Below are positions 23,980 through 31,775 of a stretch of 64,000 bases of DNA, in pieces. Numbering within the stretch: the first letter of the stretch is position 1; every line of letters starts with the position of its first letter. The notes beneath the pieces are model-generated. The model did no database searches. It saw only the letters and a program-made list of their open reading frames with translations, and was not told where the DNA came from. The translations under genes were made by a program, and so were the position numbers. The stretch is taken from assembly GCF_001905665.1 (NCBI RefSeq), contig NZ_LIVX01000004.1, positions 207,497-271,496 of the forward strand, in the 5' to 3' direction. The stretch is from Streptomyces sp. CB02261 (GTDB taxonomy: Bacteria; Actinomycetota; Actinomycetes; Streptomycetales; Streptomycetaceae).

Positions 23980-24534
23980 ATGCGCGCGATACGTGCCGCC
24001 GCCGCAGCCCTGCTGAGCGCCGCCGCCGTGGTCGCGGTCGCGCCGGGGGCCCTGGCGGGCGAGGAGAAGCCCGACGTCACCTCGTTCGGTTTCTCCGTCA
24101 GCCCCGAGACCGTCGCCCCCGGCGGCACGGTCACCCTCACCTCCGAGGGCTGCGAGGTGCCGTCGGTGAGCGTCACCTCCGGTGTCTTCGACACCGTGAC
24201 CCTGGAAGAGGGCCGTCCGGGCACCGCGACCGTCGACTTCGACGCCAAGGCCGGCGCCCAGTACGAGATCACCTTCGACTGCCAGGGCGAACGCGGCACG
24301 ACCACCCTCACCGTCGCCCAGGCCGACACCGGCGGGAAGACGACCGGGCACGACGACCGCACGCAGGTCGCGGCGCACAAGGGCGTCAAGGCCGGCTACG
24401 GGACCGTCGCCGCATCCGAGGCGGAGTCCGACGGCCTCGGCGTCGCCGAGGTGGTCACCGGCGTCCTGCTCATCGCGGGGGCGCTCGGCGCCGCCGTCGT
24501 CCTGATCCGCCGACGCGGCGCCGACCGCATCTGA
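23980..24534 (+). CDS. Secreted, C-terminally membrane-anchored protein
   Basis: The 184-residue protein has a Sec signal peptide (residues 1-26, ending AVAPGALAGEE), a 90-residue extracellular part rich in Thr, Val and Gly with two cysteines (SEGCEVPSV, FDCQGERG) likely forming a disulfide, and a single C-terminal membrane span (about 152-174) followed by RRRGADR. The signal, span and basic tail match sortase substrates, but the sequence before the span (AASEAESDGLG) has no LPxTG or LAxTG motif. A strong hairpin terminator follows at 24562-24600, before the sortase gene. Confidence 0.85.
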   Translation: MRAIRAAAAALLSAAAVVAVAPGALAGEEKPDVTSFGFSVSPETVAPGGTVTLTSEGCEVPSVSVTSGVFDTVTLEEGRPGTATVDFDAKAGAQYEITFDCQGERGTTTLTVAQADTGGKTTGHDDRTQVAAHKGVKAGYGTVAASEAESDGLGVAEVVTGVLLIAGALGAAVVLIRRRGADRI

Positions 24535-24561
24535 CGGCCGGGAACCGGGGGCCTCCGTCGG

Positions 24562-24600
24562 CCCCTCCGCCCCGGTGTGACGAGGTCCGGGGCGGAGGGG
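24562..24600 (+). terminator. Rho-independent-type hairpin after the anchored protein gene
   Basis: CCCCTCCGCCCCGG (24562-24575) and CCGGGGCGGAGGGG (24587-24600) form a perfect 14-base stem with an 11-base loop, 28 bases after the stop codon. It lacks a U-tract. Confidence 0.75.
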
Positions 24601-24707
24601 CGCCATGCCCACCGGCGAGGACGCGAGGAGGGACCCGGGTCGGCCGGGCCGACGGGGCGGTCGAAGATGACGGTACGGAGCGGTGGAGCGGAACGGGGCG
24701 GTCGTAC

Positions 24708-25352
24708 GTGACAGGGTGGGCGGACGGTACGGGACGGCGCGGCGCCTGGGGTGTCGTGGCCGTGGTCCTGCTCGTCGGCGTCCACCTCGTGCGCGGCGGT
24801 ACGGAGGAACTCCGTCCCGCGGGCCCGCCGCAGCCCCTCGCCGCCGCCGCGCCCCACGGCGACCGGGCGGCCGCCGTGCCCGTACCCGGTCCGCTGCCCC
24901 CGTCCACACCCGTACGGGTCCGTGTCCCCGCCGTCCGGATCGACGCGCCCGTCACCACGGTCGGGCTCGACGCCGACGGCTGGATCGAGGCCCCGCCGCC
25001 CGAGGACGACCGGCTCGCGGGCTGGTTCAGCGGTGCCGTCACGCCCGGCGAGCGCGGCACCGCCGTCGTCGTCGGCCACGTCGACGTCCCGAGCGGACGG
25101 GCCGTCTTCCACGACCTCGGGGCCCTCGGCAGAGGAAACCGGGTGGAGATCACGCGCCGCGACGGACGGACCGCCGTCTTCGCCGTGTACGGGGTCGAGG
25201 TCGTCCCCAAGGAGGGCTTCCCCGCCGAACGGGTCTACGGCGACGCCGGCGTCCCCGAACTCCGCCTGATCACCTGCGGCGGCACCTTCACCGAGGAGAG
25301 CGGCTATGCCGGGAACGTGGTGGTATCGGCCCGCCTGGTGCAGGTCAACTGA
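24708..25352 (+). CDS. Class F sortase
   Basis: A 214-residue membrane-anchored transpeptidase: one N-terminal span (about 14-28), a Pro/Ala linker and a sortase domain with H124 (VVGHVD), C190 (LITCGG) and the expected arginine at about 209 (VSARL). It uses Cys to cleave a sorting signal and join the protein to peptidoglycan. The start GTG 24708 has only a weak binding site. It follows the anchored-protein gene but a strong terminator separates them, so it is probably transcribed from its own promoter. Confidence 0.92.
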   Translation: MTGWADGTGRRGAWGVVAVVLLVGVHLVRGGTEELRPAGPPQPLAAAAPHGDRAAAVPVPGPLPPSTPVRVRVPAVRIDAPVTTVGLDADGWIEAPPPEDDRLAGWFSGAVTPGERGTAVVVGHVDVPSGRAVFHDLGALGRGNRVEITRRDGRTAVFAVYGVEVVPKEGFPAERVYGDAGVPELRLITCGGTFTEESGYAGNVVVSARLVQVN

Positions 25353-25538
25353 CCTGACGGACTCCCGGGCGGAGGATTGGCCTGGACCGCGTGGAGGTCG
25401 CAAGGTTGCCTCCACGGAGCCGGCGTCGGGGGGCGCCGGGCTCCCCACCCCGCCACCGACCGCGCACGGGGGCGAGCGGTCCGTGACGGGTCCGGGGGAA
25501 TCGGGTCGCCCCACCCCACTGACCACGGAAAACGTGGG

Positions 25539-25567
25539 TGAAAGGCGCCTCGAACCCCTGGTAGAGT
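25539..25567 (+). promoter_or_regulatory. Probable promoter of the tRNA-Leu gene
   Basis: TGAAAG (25539-25544) and TAGAGT (25562-25567) are 17 bases apart, the normal spacing for a housekeeping promoter, and lie about 45 bases before the tRNA. A hairpin (TCTGTCGC and GCGACAGA, 25572-25605) follows in the 5' leader and may mark processing. Confidence 0.45.
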
Positions 25568-25611
25568 TACATCTGTCGCCGCGAGGGAAACCCCGAAGCG
25601 ACAGACACCTT

Positions 25612-25699
25612 GTCCGGGTGGCGGAATGGCAGACGCGCTAGCTTGAGGTGCTAGTGCCCTTTATCGGGCGTGGGGGTTCAAGTCCCCCCTCGGACACCA
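25612..25699 (+). tRNA. tRNA-Leu(GAG), CCA encoded
   Basis: The acceptor stem pairs GTCCGGG with CTCGGAC (one G-U pair). The anticodon stem pairs CTAGC with GCTAG around the loop TT-GAG-GT, giving anticodon GAG for CUC/CUU leucine codons. There is a long variable arm (TGCCCTTTATCGGGC region), as expected for tRNA-Leu, and a T-arm GGGGG-TTCAAGT-CCCCC. The discriminator base A and CCA are encoded (25696-25699). Confidence 0.95.
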
Positions 25700-25703
25700 G
25701 TGG

Positions 25704-25737
25704 AAATGCCGGTCGATCTTCGGATCGACCGGCATTT
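25704..25737. terminator. Long UUCG-loop terminator hairpin
   Basis: AAATGCCGGTCGATC and GATCGACCGGCATTT form a perfect 15-base stem around TTCG, ending in a T-rich foot. It terminates the tRNA transcript, and because of its symmetry probably also the convergent methyltransferase gene, whose stop is at 25757. Confidence 0.85.
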
Positions 25738-25756
25738 CGCGTATGCGCGCCCTCGA

Positions 25757-26482
25757 TCAGGCCGTTCGCTCCTGGGGCTTCCGTGCCACCACGAGCCGGC
25801 ACCGCGGGCTCCCGTCCTCCCTGCGGCCCAGGGTCTCGACCGGGGTGAGGGAGACGTCGAAGCCCGCCTCCCGCAGTCGGCCGCGGACGTCCGCGAGGCG
25901 GAAGGTGCGGTAGTACATGACGAACGGCGGGCGCCACACGGCGTTGCGGACGCGCATCGCCGCGTCGAAGCCCCACAGGATCCAGTAGAGGCGGGATCCG
26001 ACCGGCGGCGGGGCCGGCAGGGGGAAGGCGAAGGTGCCCCCGGGGCGGAGGGAGGCGTGGACCTGGCCGAACAGGGTGCGCTGGGCGTCCGGGAGGAAGT
26101 GCCCGAAGGCGCCGAAGCTGACCGCCAGGTCGAAGACCGGGGCGAAGGGCAGGGCCAGGGCGTCGGCACGGACCAGGTCGGCGCCGGGGTGCGCGTCGCG
26201 GGCCCGGCCGAGCATGCCCGTACTGAAGTCGACGCCGGTGACCCGGCCCGCGCAGACCGCGCGGAGGACGCCGAGCCCCGCGCCGGTACCGCAGCAGACG
26301 TCGAGCCCGGAGTCGAAGGGCCCGAGGGGCTCCAGGGTGCGGGTGACGGCGGTCAGCAGTCGGTCGGAGGTACGGAACGGGGTCGCGTCGAAGGCGTCGG
26401 CGAGGAGGTCGTAGCCGTGCTCGACCGAGGAGAGGCCCTGGACGGCCAGCTCGCGGAGGCTGGGACCCTGCGGGGTGAACAT
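25757..26482 (-). CDS. Class I SAM-dependent methyltransferase
   Basis: A 241-residue methyltransferase with motif I LDVCCGTGAG at 60-69, the acidic residue in VTGVDFSTGML and the post-I segment ADLVRADALALPF. The C-terminal half contains hydrophobic stretches (SRLYWILWGFDAAM) that could contact a lipid-like substrate. ATG 26482. It is converging on the tRNA-Leu terminator. No specific target can be named. Confidence 0.85.
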   Translation of the reverse strand: MFTPQGPSLRELAVQGLSSVEHGYDLLADAFDATPFRTSDRLLTAVTRTLEPLGPFDSGLDVCCGTGAGLGVLRAVCAGRVTGVDFSTGMLGRARDAHPGADLVRADALALPFAPVFDLAVSFGAFGHFLPDAQRTLFGQVHASLRPGGTFAFPLPAPPPVGSRLYWILWGFDAAMRVRNAVWRPPFVMYYRTFRLADVRGRLREAGFDVSLTPVETLGRREDGSPRCRLVVARKPQERTA

Positions 26483-26516
26483 GCTCCCGACCCTATGCCG
26501 TCCGTGGCCCCCGCGG

Positions 26517-27008
26517 TCAGAGCGTGCTGCCCACCTGCGGCGCCGTCCAGGACGGTGCGATCCCCGTCAGCTGGCAGACCAGCAGGTAGAGGGGGATCGG
26601 CGGGGTGTACGGCGAGGTGCCGTCGGGGTGGTGGATGAGGCGCGGCCGGCGGTCCGGGATCTCGGCGCCCGGCGCGTAGCAGCCGGGCAGGGGCCAGGCC
26701 AGGTCGTGGTCGGAGCCGGCCGGGACCAGCCACCACCACCAGTCGGCGTCCGCGTAGACGCAGCCCTTGGCGGGGAGGCGGGAGAGGATCTTGAAGCCGA
26801 AGCGGGCGGGGACGCCGACGGCGTCGCAGCCGAGGCCGGTGTGCAGCCCGGCGGGGACGGTGAGCCGGGTGGCGCCCAGTTCGCGAGGGCGGCCGGCACC
26901 GGAGCGGAGTCCGGAGGAGAGGCGGGGCTCCTGTGCGCGGCCGGAGCCGGGGGACCTGCGGGTCCCGGGGAGCAGCGGGATCATGCGGGTGGCCCTCGAC
27001 CTCAGCAT
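26517..27008 (-). CDS. Conserved actinomycete protein coupled to an ATPase gene
   Basis: A protein of 163 residues whose ATG (27008) overlaps the stop of the upstream ATPase gene in the seven bases ATGCTGA, which settles the start and shows translational coupling. The sequence has a basic N-terminus and a conserved-looking core (GCVYADADWWWWLVPAGSD, then PPIPLYLLVCQLTG). It resembles the small proteins that accompany XRE/DUF397 loci in streptomycetes, but I do not recognise a domain. A later ATG at 26984 is a poorer alternative. Confidence 0.65.
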   Translation of the reverse strand: MLRSRATRMIPLLPGTRRSPGSGRAQEPRLSSGLRSGAGRPRELGATRLTVPAGLHTGLGCDAVGVPARFGFKILSRLPAKGCVYADADWWWWLVPAGSDHDLAWPLPGCYAPGAEIPDRRPRLIHHPDGTSPYTPPIPLYLLVCQLTGIAPSWTAPQVGSTL

Positions 27009-27436
27009 GGTTCCCCCATGCCGTGGGCCAGTTCCGCCCAGACGACCTGGGCCGTACCGAGTCCGGTGCGGTCGGCTCCCCAGGCGGTGCACAGCGCGTC
27101 GACGATCAGGAGTCCGCGGCCGCGCTCGTCCTCGCCGCAGTTGTCGCGTATGCACGGTCCCGCCGGGCCGCCCTCGTCCCGTACGGCTATCCGCAGGGTC
27201 TCCTCGTCCTCGCGGATCTCGCAGACCACCCGGCCGCTCGCGGTGTGCACGACGGCGTTGGTGACCAGCTCGGAGACGACCAGGGACACCGTGTCGCGGA
27301 TGCCGGGGCCGCAGCCCCAGAGGATGAGCCGCTCCTCGGCGAGTCTGCGGGCCCGTGCGACCGAGGCGGTGAGGGCGGGGAGCTCGAAGGCGAACCGGCG
27401 GACGGAATCGGCGTGCGGCAGTGGGCGCTGGGCCAT
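27002..27436 (-). CDS. HATPase_c anti-sigma-factor-like ATP-binding protein
   Basis: A 144-residue GHKL ATPase domain similar to RsbW/SpoIIAB-type serine kinases: the N-box asparagine N60 in SELVTNAVVH, the G1 box DEGG and the G2 box GRGLLIV. Such small stand-alone ATPases bind and inhibit sigma factors or phosphorylate anti-anti-sigma proteins, and in streptomycetes they accompany XRE/DUF397 developmental regulators. It is divergent from the XRE gene, with 271 bases between them. The next gene overlaps its stop, so both are in one operon. Confidence 0.88.
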   Translation of the reverse strand: MAQRPLPHADSVRRFAFELPALTASVARARRLAEERLILWGCGPGIRDTVSLVVSELVTNAVVHTASGRVVCEIREDEETLRIAVRDEGGPAGPCIRDNCGEDERGRGLLIVDALCTAWGADRTGLGTAQVVWAELAHGMGEPC

Positions 27437-27619
27437 GACCCTGGGGGCTCGAGGACTCAAGAGACCTGAGGGCTGCGCGTTACCAGAAGCCACGACCGGT
27501 TCCTCACAACAGTGGGCAGGACTGCCGTACGGCGCTGTCGCCGTGGCTGGGTGGCGCACGGCGGCAGCGTGTACTGGTTCACCGGAACACTGTCCTCCTG
27601 AGTCGGACACTTGGCAAGT

Positions 27620-27644
27620 GGCACTCTGAAAATTGCAGAGTGCC
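27620..27644. promoter_or_regulatory. Strong inverted repeat before the XRE regulator gene
   Basis: GGCACTCTG (27620-27628) and CAGAGTGCC (27636-27644) are perfect 9-base arms around AAAATTG. It lies 64 bases before the XRE start and is the best operator candidate in the ATPase-XRE divergent region, probably bound by the XRE protein itself. Confidence 0.65.
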
Positions 27645-27707
27645 GTGTTCTCAGGGGCCCTGCTTCGTGGCACACTCATCGAAACAGTGCGTCGGGGAGG
27701 TCTGAGA

Positions 27708-28583
27708 GTGAGCGAGCCGCGGTCCGCCCCCACGGTGGGACAGGTCGTTCTCGGGAGGCGCCTGCAGGATCTGCGGGAGCGTGCCGGCCTGAAGAGGGAA
27801 GAGGCCGCGAAGATCCTCCGGGTGGCCCCGGCCACCGTCCGGCGGATGGAGACCGCCGAGGTCGCACTGAAGATCCCGTACGTGCAGCTCCTGTTGAAGG
27901 AGTACGGGATCACGGACTCCGAGGCGGAGGGCTTCATCGCCCTCGCGGAGGAGGCCAACCTCCCCGGCTGGTGGCAGCGGTTCCACGACGTGCTGCCCGG
28001 CTGGTTCTCCATGTACGTGAGCCTGGAGGGGGCCGCCAGCCTCATCCGGGCGTACGAGCCCCAGTTCGTCCCCGGCCTGCTCCAGACCGGGGACTACGCC
28101 CGCGCCATTCTGCGCAGCGGGGCGGTCGGTGGCGGCAGCGATGCCGACAAGGAAGAGGAGACCGAACGGCATGTAGCCCTGCGGATGGAGCGCCAGTCCC
28201 TGCTGACCAGGGAGGACGCCCCGAAGTTCTGGGTGATCATGGACGAGACGGTCTTCCGCCGACCGGTCGGCGCCGGGCCCGAAGTGATGCGCGACCAGCT
28301 CGACCGGCTGCTCGAAGCGTCCGAGCTGCCGAACGTCACCCTGCAGATCGCGGAGTTCGCGTCCGGCCACCACCCCGGCACCTACGGACCGTTCGTCCTC
28401 TTCCGCTTCGCCATGCCGGAACTCCCGGACATGGTCTACAGCGAGTACCTGACCGGCGCCGTCTATCTCGACGCGCGCCCCGAGGTGGCATCCCACCTGG
28501 AGGTCATGGACCGCATGGCGGCTCAGGCCGCGACTGCACAACGCACGAAGGAGATCCTCCGGGACCTCCGCAAGGAGCTGTGA
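27708..28583 (+). CDS. XRE-family regulator with DUF5753 domain (WhiJ-like)
   Basis: The 291-residue protein has a helix-turn-helix in residues 10-65 (LGRRLQDLRERAGLKREEAAKIL and ATVRRMETAEV, read separately), then the DUF5753 domain (LIRAYEPQFVPGLLQTGDYARA, and FWVIMDETVFRRPVG). GTG 27708 follows GGGGAGG by about 7 bases. The DUF397 gene begins directly after its stop (TGAATG). In Streptomyces, XRE-DUF397 pairs such as WhiJ and related loci set developmental timing and can be linked to ATPases like the divergent one here. Confidence 0.92.
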   Translation: MSEPRSAPTVGQVVLGRRLQDLRERAGLKREEAAKILRVAPATVRRMETAEVALKIPYVQLLLKEYGITDSEAEGFIALAEEANLPGWWQRFHDVLPGWFSMYVSLEGAASLIRAYEPQFVPGLLQTGDYARAILRSGAVGGGSDADKEEETERHVALRMERQSLLTREDAPKFWVIMDETVFRRPVGAGPEVMRDQLDRLLEASELPNVTLQIAEFASGHHPGTYGPFVLFRFAMPELPDMVYSEYLTGAVYLDARPEVASHLEVMDRMAAQAATAQRTKEILRDLRKEL

Positions 28584-28820
28584 ATGGATCGCATATACAA
28601 CGGCATGCCCGCCGCTGAGCTCGGTGCCGAGGGTTGGCACAAGCCCTGGAGCGGCGGGAACGGGGGCAACTGCGTGGAGGCCATGAAGCTGGCCGACGGC
28701 AGAGTCGCCGTGCGACAGTCCGCAGACCCTGAAGGACCCGCGCTCATCTACACCCACGGGGAGATCGCCGCCTTCATCCAGGGGGCAAAATCCGGTCAGG
28801 CTGACTTTCTCCTCACCTGA
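28584..28820 (+). CDS. DUF397 small protein, partner of the XRE regulator
   Basis: A 78-residue protein of the DUF397 family: WHKPWSGGNGGNCVEAMKLADGRVAVRQSADPEG matches the W-S-GGNCVEVA...V-R-DSK-P pattern, with SADPEG for the usual DSK-P. The start ATG follows the XRE stop without a gap, so both are translated from one mRNA. In the known model, DUF397 proteins bind the XRE protein and block or alter DNA binding. Confidence 0.92.
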   Translation: MDRIYNGMPAAELGAEGWHKPWSGGNGGNCVEAMKLADGRVAVRQSADPEGPALIYTHGEIAAFIQGAKSGQADFLLT

Positions 28821-28894
28821 CCCCTTCCGCCCCGGCCCTACCGTCGCGTAACTCTTGCGGCAGCGCCACTCGTTCATCCCGACCAGGAGAGCCG

Positions 28895-29713
28895 ATGACC
28901 CAGGACCCGACCGTCCCGCGGAGTGAGATCCGCATCGACACCAGCACGCCCCACCCGGCGCGCATGTACGACTGGTTCCTGGGCGGCAAGGACAACTACC
29001 CGGTCGACGAGGCGATGGCCCGCCAGCTGCTCACCGTCGACGCCCGGGGCCGGGACATGGCCCGCGTCAACCGGGCCTTCATGCACCGCGCCATCCGCTG
29101 GCTCAGCGCCCACGGCGTCCGCCAGTACCTGGACGTCGGCACGGGCATCCCGACCGAGCCCAACCTGCACCAGATCGCGCAGGAGGCCGCGCCGGAGTCC
29201 CGCATCGTCTACTGCGACAACGACCCGATCGTGCTCGCCCACGCGGCCGCGCTGCTGCGCTCGACCCCCCAGGGGGCCACCGAGTACATCCAGGCGGACG
29301 CCCGCGAACCCGAGATCATCCTCGAAAGGGCCGGTAAGGTCCTTGACTTCGATCAGCCCATCGCGCTTTCGATGCTCGCCCTGCTGCACTTCGTCGGGGA
29401 CGAGGACGGCGCGTACGAGCTGGTGTCCAAGATCGTCGACAAGCTCGCCCCGGGCAGCTATCTGGTCCTCTCCCATGTCACCGGGGACTTCGACCCCGAG
29501 GGCGCGGCGAAGGCGGCCGCGATGTACAGGGCGCGCGGCCTGACCCTGCGGCCCCGCTCGCGGGACGAGCTGGCCGCGTTCTTCGACGGCCTGGAGTTCG
29601 TCGAGCCCGGCGTCTCGCTCACCGCGGAGTGGCACCCGGAGCTGGGCGAACCCGTCCCGGTCATGGGCGACGAGCCCATCCCGGGCTGGGCGGGCGTGGC
29701 GCGGAAGCCCTGA
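28895..29713 (+). CDS. DUF574-type SAM-dependent methyltransferase
   Basis: The 272-residue protein belongs to the DUF574 (PF04672) methyltransferase group, abundant in actinomycetes. Residues 25-39 (YDWFLGGKDNYPVDE) are the group's signature, followed by YLDVGTGIPTEPN at about 78-90 and YCDNDPIVLAH. AGGAGAG lies 6 bases before ATG 28895. These enzymes often sit beside XRE/DUF397 regulators, as here. The methyl acceptor is unknown. Confidence 0.9.
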   Translation: MTQDPTVPRSEIRIDTSTPHPARMYDWFLGGKDNYPVDEAMARQLLTVDARGRDMARVNRAFMHRAIRWLSAHGVRQYLDVGTGIPTEPNLHQIAQEAAPESRIVYCDNDPIVLAHAAALLRSTPQGATEYIQADAREPEIILERAGKVLDFDQPIALSMLALLHFVGDEDGAYELVSKIVDKLAPGSYLVLSHVTGDFDPEGAAKAAAMYRARGLTLRPRSRDELAAFFDGLEFVEPGVSLTAEWHPELGEPVPVMGDEPIPGWAGVARKP

Positions 29714-29737
29714 CCCCGCCCCTGCGAACGGCGCGAA

Positions 29738-29770
29738 CGGGCCCGCGGACCGAGGAGGTCCGCGGGCCCG
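29738..29770 (+). terminator. Terminator hairpin after the DUF574 methyltransferase gene
   Basis: CGGGCCCGCGGACC and GGTCCGCGGGCCCG form a perfect 14-base stem with the loop GAGGA, 24 bases after the stop codon. It also lies just beyond the end of the convergent M64 peptidase gene. Confidence 0.8.
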
Positions 29771-29813
29771 AGCCGTCTCCGCGAGCCCGCCCGTCTCCGC
29801 GGGCCGACCCGTC

Positions 29814-31706
29814 TCAGCGTCCCGGCGGCACCAGCGTCACCAGGAAGCTCCGGGCCGGGCCCACGTTGCCGGCCGCGTCGATCGTGCGGTACTCGATCCG
29901 GTGCGTGCCGAGGTCGGGGGTCGCGTCGTCCCACGGCACGGCCCGGCTCCGGCCCAGCTTCCCGTACACCAGGCCGTCGATCACCGTGCCGGCCGGCGTG
30001 AAGCGGAACGGCGCGTCGGCGTCCGTCGGCCAGCCGTAGTACGTGTACCAGCCGTCGCCGTCCACCCGGAACTGGCTCACCACCGCGCCCTCCTGGTCGT
30101 CACGGGCGGTCAGCCGCATGGTGAACGGGCCGTCGTGGACGTACTCCACGGGCCGCCCGGGACGCCGCACGGTACGCAGCGGTTCGGACAGTTCGTACGC
30201 GGCCGTGGCCGGACGGGCGTCCACCGTCCAGGTCAGCTCCTCGTCCCCGCCGGCGAGACGCGCCGTCAGGGTATGGGTCCCGGGAGCGAGGCGGAGCCGG
30301 CGCAGGTCCAGGTCGCGGTCGCCGGGACCGGTCGCGACGGGACGCCCGTCGAGCCGCCACCGTACGGCCGGAACGCGGTCCACCGGGTGCGTGGTGTCCG
30401 CGTGGACGACGGTCCGGGCCCCGACGGGCGAACCGGTGGGGGTGTGGCCGGTGAACGCGGCCCGGGTCCCGTCCCGCACGGTGGTGAGGGACGGGTCCAC
30501 CGTCCAGCTCACGGTCCGGGTGAGGGCGGCGGAGGCGCGGACCGCCGGGTCGCGGACGAAGGGCGTCGGGTCGGTGACCGTCGCCGTCAGGGTGTGCGGG
30601 CCGGGGGAGAGCCGCAGCCTCCGCAGGTCGACCGTGCGGGCGCCGCGCGCGGGAAGCGTCCGCCCGTCGAGGCGCCAGGTCACGGAGAGCGCGCCGCCCA
30701 GAGGGTGCAGGGTGTCCACCCACACCGTCCGGTCCGCCCCGATGGACGAGGTGTTCGGAGTGTGGTCCTGGACCAGGTTCACCTTGGCGGAGATCGCCTG
30801 GACCATGACCTCGCGCTCCACCTGGTCGAAGGCGTAGCCGAGGGTCTTCATGAGCGAGTGCCGGCTCGGGCGCCAGACGCCCTTCGTGCTGTACAGGCCG
30901 CCCTCGTGCCGTCCGATGACCCCGCCCGACTCGCTCTCCTCGCCCAGCCAGCGCCACCACTTGGCCCGCTGCTCCCGCAACTGGTCCTCCGTGAGCAGCG
31001 TGTGGTGGGCGGAGGAGGGCTCGGGGCCGGACCAGGGGCCGCCGGGGACGCCCCGCGCGTAGTAGTCGTACTCGTCCTGGAGGCCACCGAGGGAATGGCC
31101 CAGCTCGTGCGGGGTGATGAGCGCGGAGAGCGCGTTGCCGCCGGAAGCGGTGGCGTAACCGCCGCCCGCGCCCCCGTAGGTGGAGCTGTGCGCGAGCGCC
31201 ACGACCTGCCGGTTGGCGCGGCTCGTGCCGGGGACGAGATCGGCGAGCTCCGCGGCCTTCCTGCTGTCGACGGTCAGGAGCCTCTGCACGCTGTCCGGGT
31301 CGCAGCCGCCCCAGAACCCCATGTCGAGCGCGGTGTCCCGGGCCGGGGCGTCCAGCCCGGGGTCGCAGTCCACGCCCGACTCGGCCGAAGGGGCCTCCAC
31401 CGCCCACACGTTGACGTACGAGCGGTACGAGGCGAACGGCTCGATGCTCCACAGGGTGTTCAGATGCCGTTCGAGGTCCGCGCGGAACACCGGCATCTCC
31501 GCCGCGGTGTAGCCGTCGCCCATGAACACCAGGTTGAACCGCCGGTCCGCGGGCCCGGTGGTCTGCACGGGGACGACGACCGGGCCGTCCCCCCGCGTCG
31601 GCGTCTCCGCCGCCGCCGGTACGGTGCCCACCAGCCCGGCGGCCAGCAGACAGGCGGTGACGAGGCGGGCCACCTCTCGTCGAACACCTTTGTTCTGTGA
31701 GGTCAT
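29814..31706 (-). CDS. Secreted M64-family zinc metallopeptidase
   Basis: The 630-residue protein begins with a Sec signal (about 1-33, VTACLLAAGLVGTVPAAAE) and continues with an M64 (IgA-peptidase-like) domain: H200-E201-x-x-H204 in HELGHSLGGLQDE, where the G and the following D-E complete the metzincin-like HExxHxxGxxD/E motif. After about residue 330 come two or three Ig-like repeats (TVWVDTLHPLGG, VVHADTTHP; each with WRLDGR and DLRRLRL), which probably bind the surface or substrate. ATG 31706. It is exported and degrades extracellular protein. The gene converges on the methyltransferase terminator. Confidence 0.9.
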   Translation of the reverse strand: MTSQNKGVRREVARLVTACLLAAGLVGTVPAAAETPTRGDGPVVVPVQTTGPADRRFNLVFMGDGYTAAEMPVFRADLERHLNTLWSIEPFASYRSYVNVWAVEAPSAESGVDCDPGLDAPARDTALDMGFWGGCDPDSVQRLLTVDSRKAAELADLVPGTSRANRQVVALAHSSTYGGAGGGYATASGGNALSALITPHELGHSLGGLQDEYDYYARGVPGGPWSGPEPSSAHHTLLTEDQLREQRAKWWRWLGEESESGGVIGRHEGGLYSTKGVWRPSRHSLMKTLGYAFDQVEREVMVQAISAKVNLVQDHTPNTSSIGADRTVWVDTLHPLGGALSVTWRLDGRTLPARGARTVDLRRLRLSPGPHTLTATVTDPTPFVRDPAVRASAALTRTVSWTVDPSLTTVRDGTRAAFTGHTPTGSPVGARTVVHADTTHPVDRVPAVRWRLDGRPVATGPGDRDLDLRRLRLAPGTHTLTARLAGGDEELTWTVDARPATAAYELSEPLRTVRRPGRPVEYVHDGPFTMRLTARDDQEGAVVSQFRVDGDGWYTYYGWPTDADAPFRFTPAGTVIDGLVYGKLGRSRAVPWDDATPDLGTHRIEYRTIDAAGNVGPARSFLVTLVPPGR

Positions 31707-31775
31707 GGGGCGCGAGCCTAGGCCGCGCCCCCGGTGCCGTAAAGGTGTTCGTCAGCCGTACAGGCGGGTGTCGGC

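Noticed and set aside
25612..25699. Possible integration site at the tRNA-Leu gene
   Set aside because: There is no integrase gene or repeated 3' end of the tRNA in the window; the next genes look like ordinary chromosome.
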